Shown here one piece after another: positions 9,309-18,406 of a DNA stretch of 64,000 nt. The translations under genes and the position numbers were made by a program. Within the stretch, counting starts at the first letter, position 1, and each line of letters starts with the position of its first letter. The notes under the pieces were generated by a model. The model was given only the letters and a program-made list of their open reading frames with translations. It made no database searches and was not told the origin of the DNA. This stretch comes from Brevibacterium sp. ZH18 (GTDB lineage Bacteria > Actinomycetota > Actinomycetes > Actinomycetales > Brevibacteriaceae), in assembly GCF_022748595.1 (NCBI RefSeq), contig NZ_JALDSX010000012.1, positions 1 through 64,000 of the forward strand, in the 5' to 3' direction.

Positions 9309-9734
9309 TCAGCCCCAGTTCTTTGCGTCAGAGATGCAGAACGGGTGGCCGGCGGGATCGATGAGCACCACCCAGGTCTCACCCGGCTGCGGATCGGCGC
9401 GAGTTGCTCCGAGCTCGACGCAACGGTCGGCCGCAGCCTCGACGTCGTCGGCTGCGAGGTCCAGATGGAACTGTTTGTGCCCATCATCAGGCCAGCTCGG
9501 CCGTTTGAAGTCGGGGATCGTCCCGATGCCCAGTGCGTGGCTGGGGCCGGTGAGCATCGCATAGTTCTCATCCGAATACGCCACCGGCCAGCCCAGCACC
9601 GCTGAATAGAAATCGCCGAGCGCCGCGGCGTCCGGCGCGTCGAGCGTGACCATAGCGAGCTTCGCAACAGGAACTGTGCCCGCAGTGGCTGTGGAATCGG
9701 CTTCATTCATCTCTGTGTCAGTCATGTCTGCCAT
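9309..9734 (-). CDS. VOC-family (glyoxalase/bleomycin-resistance fold) protein
   Basis: The start is taken as ATG 9734 (MADMTDTEMNEADS), with ATG 9725 as alternative; the frame extends upstream but would overlap the divergent AraC gene. The ~141-residue product has the VOC beta-alpha-beta-beta-beta pattern twice: KLAMVTLDAPDAAALGDFYSAVLGW and, C-terminal, VVLIDPAGHPFCI. KQFHLDLAADDVEAA is typical of the uncharacterised PhnB/glyoxalase-like group. Function is unknown; members bind small molecules or act as metal-dependent lyases. It is divergent from the AraC gene with about 10 bp between starts, which suggests they share a control region. Confidence 0.75.
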   Translation of the reverse strand: MADMTDTEMNEADSTATAGTVPVAKLAMVTLDAPDAAALGDFYSAVLGWPVAYSDENYAMLTGPSHALGIGTIPDFKRPSWPDDGHKQFHLDLAADDVEAAADRCVELGATRADPQPGETWVVLIDPAGHPFCISDAKNWG

Positions 9735-9743
9735 TCTTGTTCC

Positions 9744-10685
9744 ATGGACGATGTCGTCGCTAGGAAAAATCCGCCACGTAACGGCACTGCGACGCCCAAT
9801 CATGGGAAACAGGCTGGAGTGGTTCCCGAATCGCCTCCGGAGCATTTCTTCGGGATCGTGCTCAGACCGGCTCAGATGCTCGAGCACGCTCACTATTCGG
9901 CCGTCACTGATGTCGCTGAATCACTGCGCCCGTGGGTGAAGCGCTATTGGTCGGTGAATTGGGATCAGTCGGCCGGCGAGCGCTATCAGACGGCGACGGT
10001 CTCGGAGCCGACGATCAATCTCACTGTCGAATACGGTGACATTCACCGAGCGAATACAAGCGGCGCGGGAATCTGGCTGACCGGCCCGGTGACGGGGCAT
10101 CGATTCGACGTCGGACTTTTCGGCCGCGGCGGCGTCATCGGAGTCAACTTCCACCTCGGCGGCACTGTGGCCTTCGCGAACGAATCTCCCGCGACGATTC
10201 GGGACACGACGGTGCCCGCTCGGACCTGGTTCCCGGGCGTAGACGACGACCTGTCTGTCGGGGATGACCTGAATGCTGGTGGTGGTCTGAGCGCCGATGA
10301 CAACCTGGCAGCTGCTGTGGGGTCTTTAGAGAAATGGCTGCTGTGCTTTCGCCCGCAGATGACCAAGGGCTATGCCAAGTTCCGCCAGGTCCTCGGTCTG
10401 CTCGATGACCCGAGGATCATCAGCCTCGGCGATCTGTCAATGCGCAGCGGTACAAGCGAGCGGTCGCTGCAGAGACTGTTCCAGGCCCACTGTGGCGTCG
10501 GCGTCAAACAGATCCTGGTCCGGGCACGGATCAGGGACGCCATCGCCGCACTTGACCGGGGATGGGACGGAGGATTCAGTGACCTGGCTGCAGAGCTCGG
10601 ATGGTTCGATCAATCGCACTTCACCGCTGACTTCCGCCGCGTCACCGGATACACTCCGAGCGAATACCTCAGCGCACGCGGGTGA
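9744..10685 (+). CDS. AraC-family transcriptional regulator
   Basis: A 313-residue protein. The N-terminal ~200 residues look like the DUF6597/cupin-like sensing domain (SLRPWVKRYWSVNWDQ, then EPTINLTVEYGDIH). The C-terminal ~95 residues form the double helix-turn-helix of AraC regulators (SMRSGTSERSLQRLFQAHCG, then DLAAELGWFDQSHFTADFRR). The last motif is the standard AraC signature. An acidic, Gly-rich linker (DDDLSVGDDLNAGGG) separates the domains. It is divergent from the VOC gene and may control it. It converges on the peptide ABC transporter operon 11 bp away, with no clear hairpin between. Confidence 0.85.
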   Translation: MDDVVARKNPPRNGTATPNHGKQAGVVPESPPEHFFGIVLRPAQMLEHAHYSAVTDVAESLRPWVKRYWSVNWDQSAGERYQTATVSEPTINLTVEYGDIHRANTSGAGIWLTGPVTGHRFDVGLFGRGGVIGVNFHLGGTVAFANESPATIRDTTVPARTWFPGVDDDLSVGDDLNAGGGLSADDNLAAAVGSLEKWLLCFRPQMTKGYAKFRQVLGLLDDPRIISLGDLSMRSGTSERSLQRLFQAHCGVGVKQILVRARIRDAIAALDRGWDGGFSDLAAELGWFDQSHFTADFRRVTGYTPSEYLSARG

Positions 10686-10696
10686 AGCGCCCCGAC

Positions 10697-11515
10697 CTAT
10701 CCGGGAATGATCCCCTTGCCGTCGACCTTCGGGATGGCTGCGAGGAGCTTCTTCGTATAGGGATGTTGCGGGTCATTCCAGATCTGTTCTGTCGAACCCA
10801 CTTCGACAATGTTACCTGCCTCCATGACAGCCACCCGGTCAGCGATCTCGCGGACCACCGAGAGGTCGTGGCTGATGAAGATCATCGACGCACCGGAGTC
10901 GATGGCCAGGTCCCTCATCATCCGCGCGATCCTCGCCTGGAGGAACGCATCCAGTGAGGCGATCGGCTCATCACCGACGAGCACCTTGGGCCCGGCCGCC
11001 AATGCCCGCGCGATCGCGATGCGCTGGCGTTGTCCGCCGGAGAACGAATGCGAGAACCTGTCCGCAGCATCGACGGGCAGATCGACCGCTTCGAGGAGAG
11101 ATTCCACCGTCCAGGTGTGTTCGGGGTCGAGCGCGAGTGCGTCGGTGAGCTGATCCCTGATGCGTCTGCGGGGATTCAATGATGCGTAGGGATTCTGGAA
11201 GACCATCTGGACTCCCAGCAGGTTCTTGGGCCGGCGGCCAAGGCCGAGGGGTTTCACCGGGTGGGATTCGAAGGTGATAGTGCCGCCTGCCGTCTTCTCG
11301 AGTCCGCAGATGAGTTTGGCCAGCGTGGACTTCCCGCAACCGGATTCGCCGACGAGGCCCAGTACTTCCGAGTGCCCCAGCTGGAGGGAGACGTTACTGA
11401 CGGCGCGGAATCGGCCGCCGCCATTGAGCTTGTATTCGCAGGAGACATTGTCGAGTTCGAGCAGCGGTGCCGCGGACTCACGAGGGATGTCTTCGGTCGT
11501 TGTTGTGGTTGTCAT
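10697..11515 (-). CDS. Oligopeptide/dipeptide-type ABC transporter ATP-binding protein (second ATPase)
   Basis: A 272-residue ATPase with Walker A GESGCGKSTLAK (residues ~55-66), Q-loop QMVFQNPYASLNPR, signature SFSGGQRQRIAIARAL and Walker B KVLVGDEPIASLD. The C-terminal extension (NDPQHPYTKKLLAAIPKVDG) is the OppF/DppF-type tail. It would hydrolyse ATP on the cytoplasmic side of the importer. It is the last gene of a five-gene operon, starting at ATG 11515, which shares one base with the stop of the previous gene (TGATG). Confidence 0.9.
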   Translation of the reverse strand: MTTTTTTEDIPRESAAPLLELDNVSCEYKLNGGGRFRAVSNVSLQLGHSEVLGLVGESGCGKSTLAKLICGLEKTAGGTITFESHPVKPLGLGRRPKNLLGVQMVFQNPYASLNPRRRIRDQLTDALALDPEHTWTVESLLEAVDLPVDAADRFSHSFSGGQRQRIAIARALAAGPKVLVGDEPIASLDAFLQARIARMMRDLAIDSGASMIFISHDLSVVREIADRVAVMEAGNIVEVGSTEQIWNDPQHPYTKKLLAAIPKVDGKGIIPG

Positions 11516-12306
11516 CAGCGTGAGACCTCCGCTCCGGGCAGTGATTCGATGAGTGACCTGGTGTACTCATGCTTCGGTGCGGTGATCACAGGTTCACGAT
11601 CGCCGGTCTCGACGACCACACCGTTCTGCATCACGACGATGGTGTCGGCCACCGAGGACAGCACACCGAAGTCGTGAGTCACGAGCAAAACGGCAAGTTT
11701 GAGGTCATCACAGAGTTCGCGCAGCAGTCGCAGGATTCCCGCCTGCACGGTGACATCGAGGGCGGTGGTCGGTTCATCAGCGATGAGCACCTTCGGGTCG
11801 CAGATGATCGCCGAGGCGAAGGCGATGCGCTGCAGCTGACCGCCGGAGAACTGATGCGGGTACTTCCCGATCGCTTCCTCAGGGTGGGGCACGCGCGTGC
11901 GCTCGAGGATGTTGACGGCGCGTTCGAGAGCTTCCTTCTTCGAGACCTTCTTGTGGTGGCGGAGGTGATCGGTGATCTGGTCACCGACGGTGAGCATGGG
12001 ATGAAACGCCGAGGCGGGATCCTGGAACACCATCGACAGCTGCACCCCACGCAGTCGGTTGTGGACCTTGGCGGGCATTCCCACCAACTCGGTGCCGTCG
12101 AAGTCGATGCTGCCGCTCAACTGGGCACCGGCGGGGGAGAGGCCCATGATCGCCAGCCCGGTCTGGGTCTTGCCGGACCCGGAGGCACCGGCGACACCGG
12201 TGATCTTGCCCGCCTCCAGATCGAATGAGACATTGCGCAGAATGTGCTTCTCGTCCTTGCCCGTCGTCACCGACAGGCTGAGGTCTCTTATGCTGATCAT
12301 GCTCAT
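11515..12306 (-). CDS. Oligopeptide/dipeptide-type ABC transporter ATP-binding protein (first ATPase)
   Basis: A 263-residue ATPase with Walker A GASGSGKTQTGLA, the OppD-type Q-loop SMVFQDPASAFHPMLTVGDQ, signature FSGGQLQRIAFASAI and Walker B KVLIADEPTTALDVTVQAG. The latter sequence and HDFGVLSSVADTIVVMQNG are typical of DppD/OppD subunits. It pairs with the second ATPase to power uptake of peptides or similar solutes. The start overlaps the permease stop by 4 bp (ATGA), so the operon is tightly coupled. A second Met two codons in is an equally possible start. Confidence 0.9.
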   Translation of the reverse strand: MSMISIRDLSLSVTTGKDEKHILRNVSFDLEAGKITGVAGASGSGKTQTGLAIMGLSPAGAQLSGSIDFDGTELVGMPAKVHNRLRGVQLSMVFQDPASAFHPMLTVGDQITDHLRHHKKVSKKEALERAVNILERTRVPHPEEAIGKYPHQFSGGQLQRIAFASAIICDPKVLIADEPTTALDVTVQAGILRLLRELCDDLKLAVLLVTHDFGVLSSVADTIVVMQNGVVVETGDREPVITAPKHEYTRSLIESLPGAEVSR

Positions 12307-13244
12307 GAGGTGGTCTCTCCCACTTCCTGTGCGGTGTGCGGGTCAAGGGAGTCGCGCAGACTGTCGCCGATGAAATTGAAGGCCATGACGATCGTGAGGA
12401 TGCACAGGCCGGGGAAGAACGCGATCCACCACGAAGCGAACTGTGAGACGCCTTCGCTGATCATCGCGCCCCAGTCGGGTGTCGGTGGGACGACGCCCAG
12501 CGACAGGAACGAGAGTCCGGCCATGGTCAGGATCGCCGAACCCACATCGAGGGTGGCGAGGACAACGACGGGAGAGAGCACGTTTGGTGAGATCTCGCGC
12601 AGGAGTGACTTTCCGGCGCTGAATCCCAGCAGCCTTCCCGCGACGACATATTCGCTGTTGCGTGCCGTCATCACCAGAGATCTGGTGACGCGTGCGTAGG
12701 AGGGCCAGGAGACGAGGAGGATTGCGATGATGGCGTTCTTCAGACCTGGGCCCAGTGCTGCAGCGATGACCATGGCGAGGATGATGGTCGGAAAAGCGAA
12801 GACGAGGTCGGCGATGCGCATGATGACCTCGTCCACGGCTCGCCCGAAATAGCCGGCGATTGCGCCGAGGACCGATCCGAGCACTGACGAGCAGATGACG
12901 ACGAAGATCGCTGCAGGCAGTGTGGTGCGCGCGGAGACAACGAGTCGGGAGAGCACGTCGCGGCCCAGGGTGTCGGTGCCCAGCAGGTTCTCACCTCCGG
13001 GTGGGGCCAGCCGGGTGAAGTCCTGGGCGAGCGGATTGAACGGGGCGATGAGCGGCGCGAAAATCGCGACGATCAGCCAGATGGCGAGGATGACGGCTCC
13101 GACGAATCCCAACGGGGTGCGCAGAGCCTTGGGAAATCGGACTCTCCACCGTTTGACACCGAGGTCGACAGGATTGCCCTCAAGCACCTCGGCGTCGGTG
13201 TCGGGGGAGTTCGTCGGTGGCTGTTTGGGTGAACTGATGCTCAT
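12303..13244 (-). CDS. Peptide-type ABC transporter permease (DppC/OppC-like)
   Basis: A 313-residue inner-membrane protein with a 35-residue soluble N-terminus, a first transmembrane helix (GFVGAVILAIWLIVAIFAPLIAP) and five more. LLGTDTLGRDVLSRLVVSAR is the signature motif of DppC/OppC/NikC permeases. The conserved EAA-like loop is replaced by the family form GRLLGFSAGKSLLREISPNV. It forms the channel with the DppB-like subunit encoded just upstream. Both ends overlap neighbours by 4 bp. Confidence 0.9.
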   Translation of the reverse strand: MSISSPKQPPTNSPDTDAEVLEGNPVDLGVKRWRVRFPKALRTPLGFVGAVILAIWLIVAIFAPLIAPFNPLAQDFTRLAPPGGENLLGTDTLGRDVLSRLVVSARTTLPAAIFVVICSSVLGSVLGAIAGYFGRAVDEVIMRIADLVFAFPTIILAMVIAAALGPGLKNAIIAILLVSWPSYARVTRSLVMTARNSEYVVAGRLLGFSAGKSLLREISPNVLSPVVVLATLDVGSAILTMAGLSFLSLGVVPPTPDWGAMISEGVSQFASWWIAFFPGLCILTIVMAFNFIGDSLRDSLDPHTAQEVGETTS

Positions 13245-14347
13245 CGCACCCTCACTCTCGGATCCACGAAGCCGTAGATCAGGTCGACGATGAAATTGAC
13301 GAGGATGTACACGATTCCGATGACGAGACCCACGCCCATGATGACCGGAAGGTCAAGGGTCGTCGCGCCACGGAAGGCGTACTGGCCCAGACCATTCCAG
13401 GCGAAGACGGTCTCAGTCAGGACCGCGCCGGAGAGGAGTGAGCCGAAAGCCAGGCCGACCACCGTGATGATGGGGACGAGAGCGCCGCGGAAGATGTATT
13501 TGAAGATGACGGTGCGAGCAGGAAGGCCCTTCGCCTTGGCCGCCGTGACGTAGTCGAGTCTGATGATGTCGAGGACACTTGAGCGGCTGAACCGTGTGAG
13601 CAGGCCGATCGTGAACAGTGCCAGGACGCATGAGGGCAGGATCAGGTGGCCGAAGGCGTTGACGAACGTCGACATCTGGCCGGCCAAGAGGGAATCGAGA
13701 GTGTACAGACCGGTGACCCTGGGCGGTGGCTGGAGCCACGGATCAAGGCGCCCGGCACCGGGAACCACACGGAGTTTGAAGAAGAAGACGTAGTAGCCGA
13801 CGGCCGCGATCCAGAACGTCGGTGCGGAGATGCCGATGAGGCTCAGCGTGCGGATGGCGTGATCGAGGAACCGGTTCTGGTTGAGCGCGCTGGCCAGACC
13901 CAGCATCAGGCCGATGATGACCGAGATGAGGATGGCCCCGATGCCCAGTTCGATCGACGCAGGGAAGACCTGTCCGATCGATTGGAGGACTGGTGTCCGG
14001 GTCTGGTTCGAGACACCCATATCACCCTGCAGCAGATTGCTCAGATAGGTGAAGTACTGCACGATCAGGGGTTGGTCGAGCCCGAGACGCTCGCGGGTCG
14101 CCGCTACGATCGCGGGATCCGCGGCCGCCCGGTCGCCGAGGATGGCGGCGACCGGGTCGGTGGGGACCAGGTTCGTGAGCAGGAACGTCACGATGGTCAC
14201 GCCCCAGATGAGGAGCAGACTGATCCCTATCCGGATGAGGATGTAGCGCAGCAGCGGAGGCAGCAGGGGCGGTTTTATCCGCTGTGCCTCGTCGGTGCTC
14301 GGTGGGGAAGTGGTGGAGCTATCGGTGGTGCCGACCGTCATTCTCAC
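13241..14347 (-). CDS. Peptide-type ABC transporter permease (DppB/OppB-like)
   Basis: The product of about 368 residues has an N-terminal Thr/Ser/Pro-rich tail, then the DppB start YILIRIGISLLLIWGVTIVTFLL with LVPTDPVAAILGDRA behind it. This is the usual arrangement (helix, then the P-G-D-P-like loop). Later it has LGLDQPLIVQYFTYLSNLLQGDMG, a DppB hallmark, and the EAA-type loop YVTAAKAKGLPARTVIFKYI. GTG 14347 overlaps the stop of the binding-protein gene as GTGA; ATG 14341 is an alternative start. It forms the translocation path with the DppC-like protein. Confidence 0.9.
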   Translation of the reverse strand: MRMTVGTTDSSTTSPPSTDEAQRIKPPLLPPLLRYILIRIGISLLLIWGVTIVTFLLTNLVPTDPVAAILGDRAAADPAIVAATRERLGLDQPLIVQYFTYLSNLLQGDMGVSNQTRTPVLQSIGQVFPASIELGIGAILISVIIGLMLGLASALNQNRFLDHAIRTLSLIGISAPTFWIAAVGYYVFFFKLRVVPGAGRLDPWLQPPPRVTGLYTLDSLLAGQMSTFVNAFGHLILPSCVLALFTIGLLTRFSRSSVLDIIRLDYVTAAKAKGLPARTVIFKYIFRGALVPIITVVGLAFGSLLSGAVLTETVFAWNGLGQYAFRGATTLDLPVIMGVGLVIGIVYILVNFIVDLIYGFVDPRVRVR

Positions 14348-15915
14348 TCAGCTTTCGCGAAGTCGAATGAGACGTCAGCGTTGGAGACGTACTTGGTGAT
14401 GCTCGACCCCACAGCCACGGTATTGACAGGCTGGACCAGGGGGATCCAGACACCGGTGTCTGCAGTCGCCTTGTACAGCTTGGCGTAGGCAGCGTCACGA
14501 GCCTCACCCTCAGTCTTCTCGGCAGCCTCAGCAAGCTTGGTCAGCTCAGGGTCTCCATCTTTGCCCCAATTGACGCGTTCGGCGACGCTGCCGCCGGGGA
14601 TGAAGACGTTGTAGTTGGTGGGATCCGGGAAGTCAGCACCCCAGGTGCCGATGCCCATGGGCTGCTTGGCCGAGCGGAAACCATCAAGCTGTGTCGAACT
14701 CGGTGCCGGTTTGAGCGCGAGGTTGATGCCCGCCTCTTTCAGCTGAGCCTGCAGGGTTTCAGCCAGCTGCGCCAGATCGACACCGTTGACGGACTGATCA
14801 CTCGAATAGTGGAAGGGGATCTCTTCACCCTTGTAACCGGCCTTCTTGAGCAACTTCTTTGTCTTCTCAAGGTCACGTTCGGGTGCCTGGTCCTTGGGGA
14901 CGGCTCCGACGAACTCATTGGGGACCAGGCTGGCCATACGCTGCGAGCCTTCACCGGCGAGCTCGGTGAGCTTGTCGTAGTCGATAGCGGACGTGACGGC
15001 CTTGCGGAAATCGGGGTTGGCCGCAGGTCCGCCGATCTTCTTGTCGGTGTTGTTGAAGATGTAGAGGCTCTTCGTCGACGGCAGGCTGGAGATCTTACCC
15101 ATGGAGTCATCGATCTGTTTCGCCTGGTCGGAGTTGAGGTCGAAGGCGACCTGCGCCTGGCCGGACTGGATGTCGGTCAGCTGGGTCTCTGCGGAGACGT
15201 TGCGGAGGACGACTCGCTTGTACTTGGGAGCGGGACCGTTGTAGTTCTCGTTCGCGGTCAGCACGACCTGACTGTCGGCATTGTAGGTGTCGACCTTGTA
15301 CGGCCCCGAGCCCTGCGAGTTCTCATTGAGGAAGGCTTCGGCTCCGTCCTTCTCATCGGTGTTGCCCTTGTTCTCCTTGACGACCTTCGAATTGACGATG
15401 CCGATCGAGGAGTTGGGCAAAATGTAGGGCAGAGCAGGATTGGGCTTCTTGCTGATGAGTTCGAGGGATTCGTCGTCGACCTTCTTCACGGTCACGCCGT
15501 CAAGGAAGAACGAGGGATTGCCCTTGAGGCCTTGGAGCCGTTTGAAGGAGAAGACGATGTCGTCAACGGTGACGGGATCTCCGTTGGAGAACTTTGCGTC
15601 CTTCTCTTTGAGCGTCAGCGTCATCTTCTTGTCGCCATCGGACATTGTGAAGGAGCACAGACCATCGCTTGGTTTGGTCTGGTCGCCGTCCTTGAATTCC
15701 AAAGCGGTCTGATAGATCGCGTTGTCGATGGTCGAGCCGGTGAATTCGAACTGCCGGTGGGGATCGATCGTCTTGAGGTTGAAGGCGGTCTCGGCGACGA
15801 GCGTGTCGCTGGCGTCACCCCCTCCCTTGTCTCCTCCGCTGCAAGCAGCCAGACCGAAGGTGAGAGCGAGAGCTGAACCGATTGCGAGCACTCGGTGGGG
15901 GAGACGAGCCTTCAT
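14344..15915 (-). CDS. ABC transporter substrate-binding lipoprotein (SBP family 5)
   Basis: A 523-residue lipoprotein: a basic start and hydrophobic stretch (VLAIGSALALTFGLAAC) end in a lipobox with the acylated Cys near residue 25, followed by a Gly/Asp-rich linker. The body matches family-5 solute-binding proteins: TLKEKDAKFSNGDPVTVDDIVFSFKRL near residue 100 is the conserved region, and DFRKAVTSAIDYDKL and WGADFPDPTNYNVFIPG follow later. Members bind peptides, nickel or sugars; ligand unknown. It is the first gene of the five-gene importer operon (AAGGA seven bases upstream of ATG) and would supply ligand to it. Confidence 0.9.
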   Translation of the reverse strand: MKARLPHRVLAIGSALALTFGLAACSGGDKGGGDASDTLVAETAFNLKTIDPHRQFEFTGSTIDNAIYQTALEFKDGDQTKPSDGLCSFTMSDGDKKMTLTLKEKDAKFSNGDPVTVDDIVFSFKRLQGLKGNPSFFLDGVTVKKVDDESLELISKKPNPALPYILPNSSIGIVNSKVVKENKGNTDEKDGAEAFLNENSQGSGPYKVDTYNADSQVVLTANENYNGPAPKYKRVVLRNVSAETQLTDIQSGQAQVAFDLNSDQAKQIDDSMGKISSLPSTKSLYIFNNTDKKIGGPAANPDFRKAVTSAIDYDKLTELAGEGSQRMASLVPNEFVGAVPKDQAPERDLEKTKKLLKKAGYKGEEIPFHYSSDQSVNGVDLAQLAETLQAQLKEAGINLALKPAPSSTQLDGFRSAKQPMGIGTWGADFPDPTNYNVFIPGGSVAERVNWGKDGDPELTKLAEAAEKTEGEARDAAYAKLYKATADTGVWIPLVQPVNTVAVGSSITKYVSNADVSFDFAKAE

Positions 15916-15981
15916 GTGGGATTCCTTACGTTAGGTGTTGTAGCTCACACTAAATCCCAATCAGCCTCCGTTCAATCAGCC

Positions 15982-16015
15982 ATGCCACAACGCTGAGTGT
16001 TTTCTGCTGTGGCAT
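15982..16015. promoter_or_regulatory. Inverted repeat between the LysR gene and the ABC importer operon
   Basis: Eight-base arms ATGCCACA (15982-15989) and TGTGGCAT (16008-16015) are perfect and separated by 18 bases. It lies about 67 bp upstream of the binding-protein start and 126 bp past the LysR stop. It could be an operator of the ABC operon or a weak terminator for the LysR gene. The 225-bp gap shows nothing else. Confidence 0.4.
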
Positions 16016-16140
16016 TCCACCAATGTCTCACCAGGTGGGAGGCCTGACCTGGGCGGGAAGCTGCTGGCCAAACGTGTACAGGCGCGGCGCCTCTGCACTA
16101 TCTCTGCATGTTTGGCCTGCGGTTGCAGAATGCAGTCGCC

Positions 16141-17061
16141 TCAGCTGTGCCATTCCTTCGAGCTGCTGATTTTGCGGAAGGAACGGACCAGAGCCAGTAC
16201 CGCCGGTGACGGAACGCGTTCAGGCAGCTGTGACAGCACGATCCGACGAGGCGCTGGGTTCCCTCTGATCGAAACCACTTTGACGTCGGAGCCGTGTGAG
16301 CGCACGGCCAGGCTGGGAGCGATGGCGACACCGAGGCCGGCCGAGACCATTCCGAGCAGCTCCTGATAGTCGTTGGCCTCGAAGACGATGCGCGGGTCGA
16401 ATCCGGCTTCGCGGCAAATGCGGCCGAGCACCGAGGCGACAGGGTGGGAAGAGCGGGTGATCCACGGGTCCTCTGCGACCTCTTCGAGAGTGATGACTCT
16501 GCGTCTGGCCAGAGGATGCGAGGAGGGGATGAGCAGTTTCGTGGGCTCTTTGAGCAGGGTCGTCCGGACGGGGATCTCCTGGTCGATCGGCGCCCACGGG
16601 TAGTCCCACAGGGTTGCCAGGTCCACTTCACGTCGTTCAAGTGCCTCTTGGATCCGGCCGAGCCGGTAGCTCTTGACCGTCACGTCCACCTCGGGGTGGA
16701 GGTCGTGGAAGTGCTGGAGCACCTTCGGCATCACCGAGGCTGCGAACGTCGGGAATGTCGCAATTCGAACCTCGCCGCGTTCGAGCTGCGCGAATGCCGA
16801 CATGTCATTGCGCGCGGCGGTAAGGGCATTGTCGATCGTCGTCGCGTACGTGGAGAGCTTGACTCCTGCATCGGTGAGCCGCATTCCTTTGGGATGGCGC
16901 ATGACGAGGGGCAGTCCCACTTCGCGTTCGAGTTTGCTGATCTGCTGTGACACCGCCGAGGTGGACAGGGCAAGTTCGTCCGCTGCTGCCGACAGGCTGC
17001 CGGTCCGATAGACGAGAAGCAGCAGGAGGAGTCGATCGACGTTGTAGGGCGCTGAACTCAT
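16141..17061 (-). CDS. LysR-family transcriptional regulator
   Basis: A 306-residue protein with the N-terminal winged helix (LLLVYRTGSLSAAADELALSTSAVSQQISKLER, residues ~11-46) in the classic LysR arrangement. A linker helix and a periplasmic-binding-like effector domain follow (VRIATFPTFAASVMPKVLQHF). It is transcribed away from the PrpF-like gene with 113 bp between, which is the standard position for a LysR activator of its divergent partner. An inverted repeat lies in that gap. It is separated by 225 bp from the peptide importer, so control of that operon is also possible but less likely. Confidence 0.87.
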   Translation of the reverse strand: MSSAPYNVDRLLLLLLVYRTGSLSAAADELALSTSAVSQQISKLEREVGLPLVMRHPKGMRLTDAGVKLSTYATTIDNALTAARNDMSAFAQLERGEVRIATFPTFAASVMPKVLQHFHDLHPEVDVTVKSYRLGRIQEALERREVDLATLWDYPWAPIDQEIPVRTTLLKEPTKLLIPSSHPLARRRVITLEEVAEDPWITRSSHPVASVLGRICREAGFDPRIVFEANDYQELLGMVSAGLGVAIAPSLAVRSHGSDVKVVSIRGNPAPRRIVLSQLPERVPSPAVLALVRSFRKISSSKEWHS

Positions 17062-17073
17062 GGTTTAAGAATA

Positions 17074-17095
17074 ACTTATAGAGATGTAAATAAGT
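17074..17095. promoter_or_regulatory. Candidate LysR-type operator in the divergent promoter region
   Basis: ACTTAT (17074-17079) and ATAAGT (17090-17095) form a perfect 6-bp inverted repeat with a 10-base spacer in an AT-rich stretch just upstream of the LysR gene, facing the prpF-like gene. It has the T-N11-A style dyad that LysR proteins bind. Prediction from dyad symmetry and position only. Confidence 0.4.
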
Positions 17096-17174
17096 ATTGA
17101 TTGAACTTAATATGCCGATGTGAAAACTTGATTCCTGTCGTCGCAGACAGCGGCGAAGGATCAAGGAGATTCGA

Positions 17175-18308
17175 GTGGCTCATCAGCTCCACGGCCAGTG
17201 GTACAGAGGTGGAACATCCAAGTGCTGGCTGTTCGCCAATGACGAGATGCCGGCTGACAGGGCAGGCATAGCGCTCGCCCTGGCCGCTGCCTTCGGCTCC
17301 GGCGACGAGCGTCAGCTCAATGGTGTCGGCGGCGCTTCGTCGACGACATCGAAGGCTGCTGTCATCTCGCCGTCTGCGATTCCCGGCATCGACATCAGCT
17401 ATCTGTTCGCACAGGTCGGGATCGGAGCATCTGGGGTCGAGTTCACGTCGAACTGCGGCAACTGCGCCTCGGCGGTGGCGCTCTACGCGATTCAGAACGG
17501 ACTGGTCCGTCCGCAGGGCGAAACCACCCCGGTGCGCATGGTCAATGAGAACACCCGCTCGGTCCTCGTTGCCGATGTGGCGACGCCGGACAAGAGGATT
17601 CCGTCGAACGGCGCTGAGACTATCCCGGGCTCGTCGATGCCCGGCGTACCCATCAACGTCTTCTTCGAGAATGTCGACGGTGCGTCCACCGGAGAGCTGC
17701 TGCCGACCGGAGGCGCGATGACTCGCTTGGCATACGCCGACCGGTTCGTCGCCGCCAGCTGCATCGATGCCGGTGCCCCAGCTTGCTTCGTCAACGCAGC
17801 AGAGCTCGGCATGACAGGAATCGAATCGGTTGCCGAGACACGGCTGAGACTGGGTGAGCTCATCGCGATCCGGTCTGCGGCATCGGTGGCTATGGGGCTC
17901 TCGGCTGAGGACGAAGTGCCGAGTCCCGCTGTTCCCAAAGTGGGGACAGTCGCCGCCCCCACTGACTACACAAGCATCTCGGGGGAGAGGATCTCCGCGG
18001 CCGACTACGACATTTCGGCTCGAATGGTGTCGATGTTTGACCCACATCCGGCCATTGGGATCACTTCCGCGATCGCTCTGGCCAGAGATGCCTTCGTCGA
18101 TGGCAGTCTCGTCAACTCGATCGTCGGGAGCAGGGCGCTCTCGGCCGTCGCCGGAGGCGAAGAGATCTCCATCCGCATCGGGACACCGGTCGGAGTCATC
18201 TCCTGCCAAGTCCAACTCGACGAGGCAGGAGGTGTCGCCCGCCTGGGAGTCAGGCGAGTAGCCCGCCGGATCGCGCATGCGGACATCGATCTTCCTCAGG
18301 TCGGCTGA
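17175..18308 (+). CDS. PrpF-family isomerase (2-methylaconitate isomerase-like)
   Basis: GTG 17175 is chosen because AAGGAG is six bases upstream. The 377-residue product carries the PrpF signatures: YRGGTSKCWLF near residue 10, GVGGASSTTSKAAVIS near residue 50, and SNCGNCASAVALYAIQNGLV near residue 95. The last holds a Cys where family members have a catalytic Cys. These diaminopimelate-epimerase-fold enzymes shift a double bond in tricarboxylates or in related acids (2-methylaconitate, 4-oxalomesaconate). The substrate here is unknown. It is followed 98 bp later by a MatC-type carboxylate carrier, so I infer uptake and isomerisation of a di- or tricarboxylate. The gene ends inside a short tandem repeat. 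Confidence 0.82.
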   Translation: MAHQLHGQWYRGGTSKCWLFANDEMPADRAGIALALAAAFGSGDERQLNGVGGASSTTSKAAVISPSAIPGIDISYLFAQVGIGASGVEFTSNCGNCASAVALYAIQNGLVRPQGETTPVRMVNENTRSVLVADVATPDKRIPSNGAETIPGSSMPGVPINVFFENVDGASTGELLPTGGAMTRLAYADRFVAASCIDAGAPACFVNAAELGMTGIESVAETRLRLGELIAIRSAASVAMGLSAEDEVPSPAVPKVGTVAAPTDYTSISGERISAADYDISARMVSMFDPHPAIGITSAIALARDAFVDGSLVNSIVGSRALSAVAGGEEISIRIGTPVGVISCQVQLDEAGGVARLGVRRVARRIAHADIDLPQVG

Positions 18309-18339
18309 ACAAGGTCGGCTGAACGAGGTCGGCCAAGCG
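18298..18339. repeat. Three-unit 14-bp tandem repeat spanning the PrpF stop codon
   Basis: Units AGGTCGGCTGAACA (18298-18311), AGGTCGGCTGAACG (18312-18325) and AGGTCGGCCAAGCG (18326-18339) follow each other directly. The stop TGA is inside unit 1 and is repeated in unit 2. Looks like local duplication by slippage. Confidence 0.75.
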
Positions 18340-18406
18340 ACCGCAACACGGACACTCTGAGTCTTCGCAATGAAGATCAGCTGACAATGAAGTTGGAGGA
18401 ACACCA

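Noticed and set aside
9266-9706. Upstream extension of the PucR-type regulator to a 524-residue protein
   Set aside because: The extra residues are the wrong-frame reading of the neighbouring VOC gene on the same strand. ATG 9265 gives the normal family size.
14809-15876. Plus-strand open frame (~355 codons) opposite the substrate-binding lipoprotein gene
   Set aside because: Antisense shadow; repetitive Val/Gly/Leu/Asp composition only.
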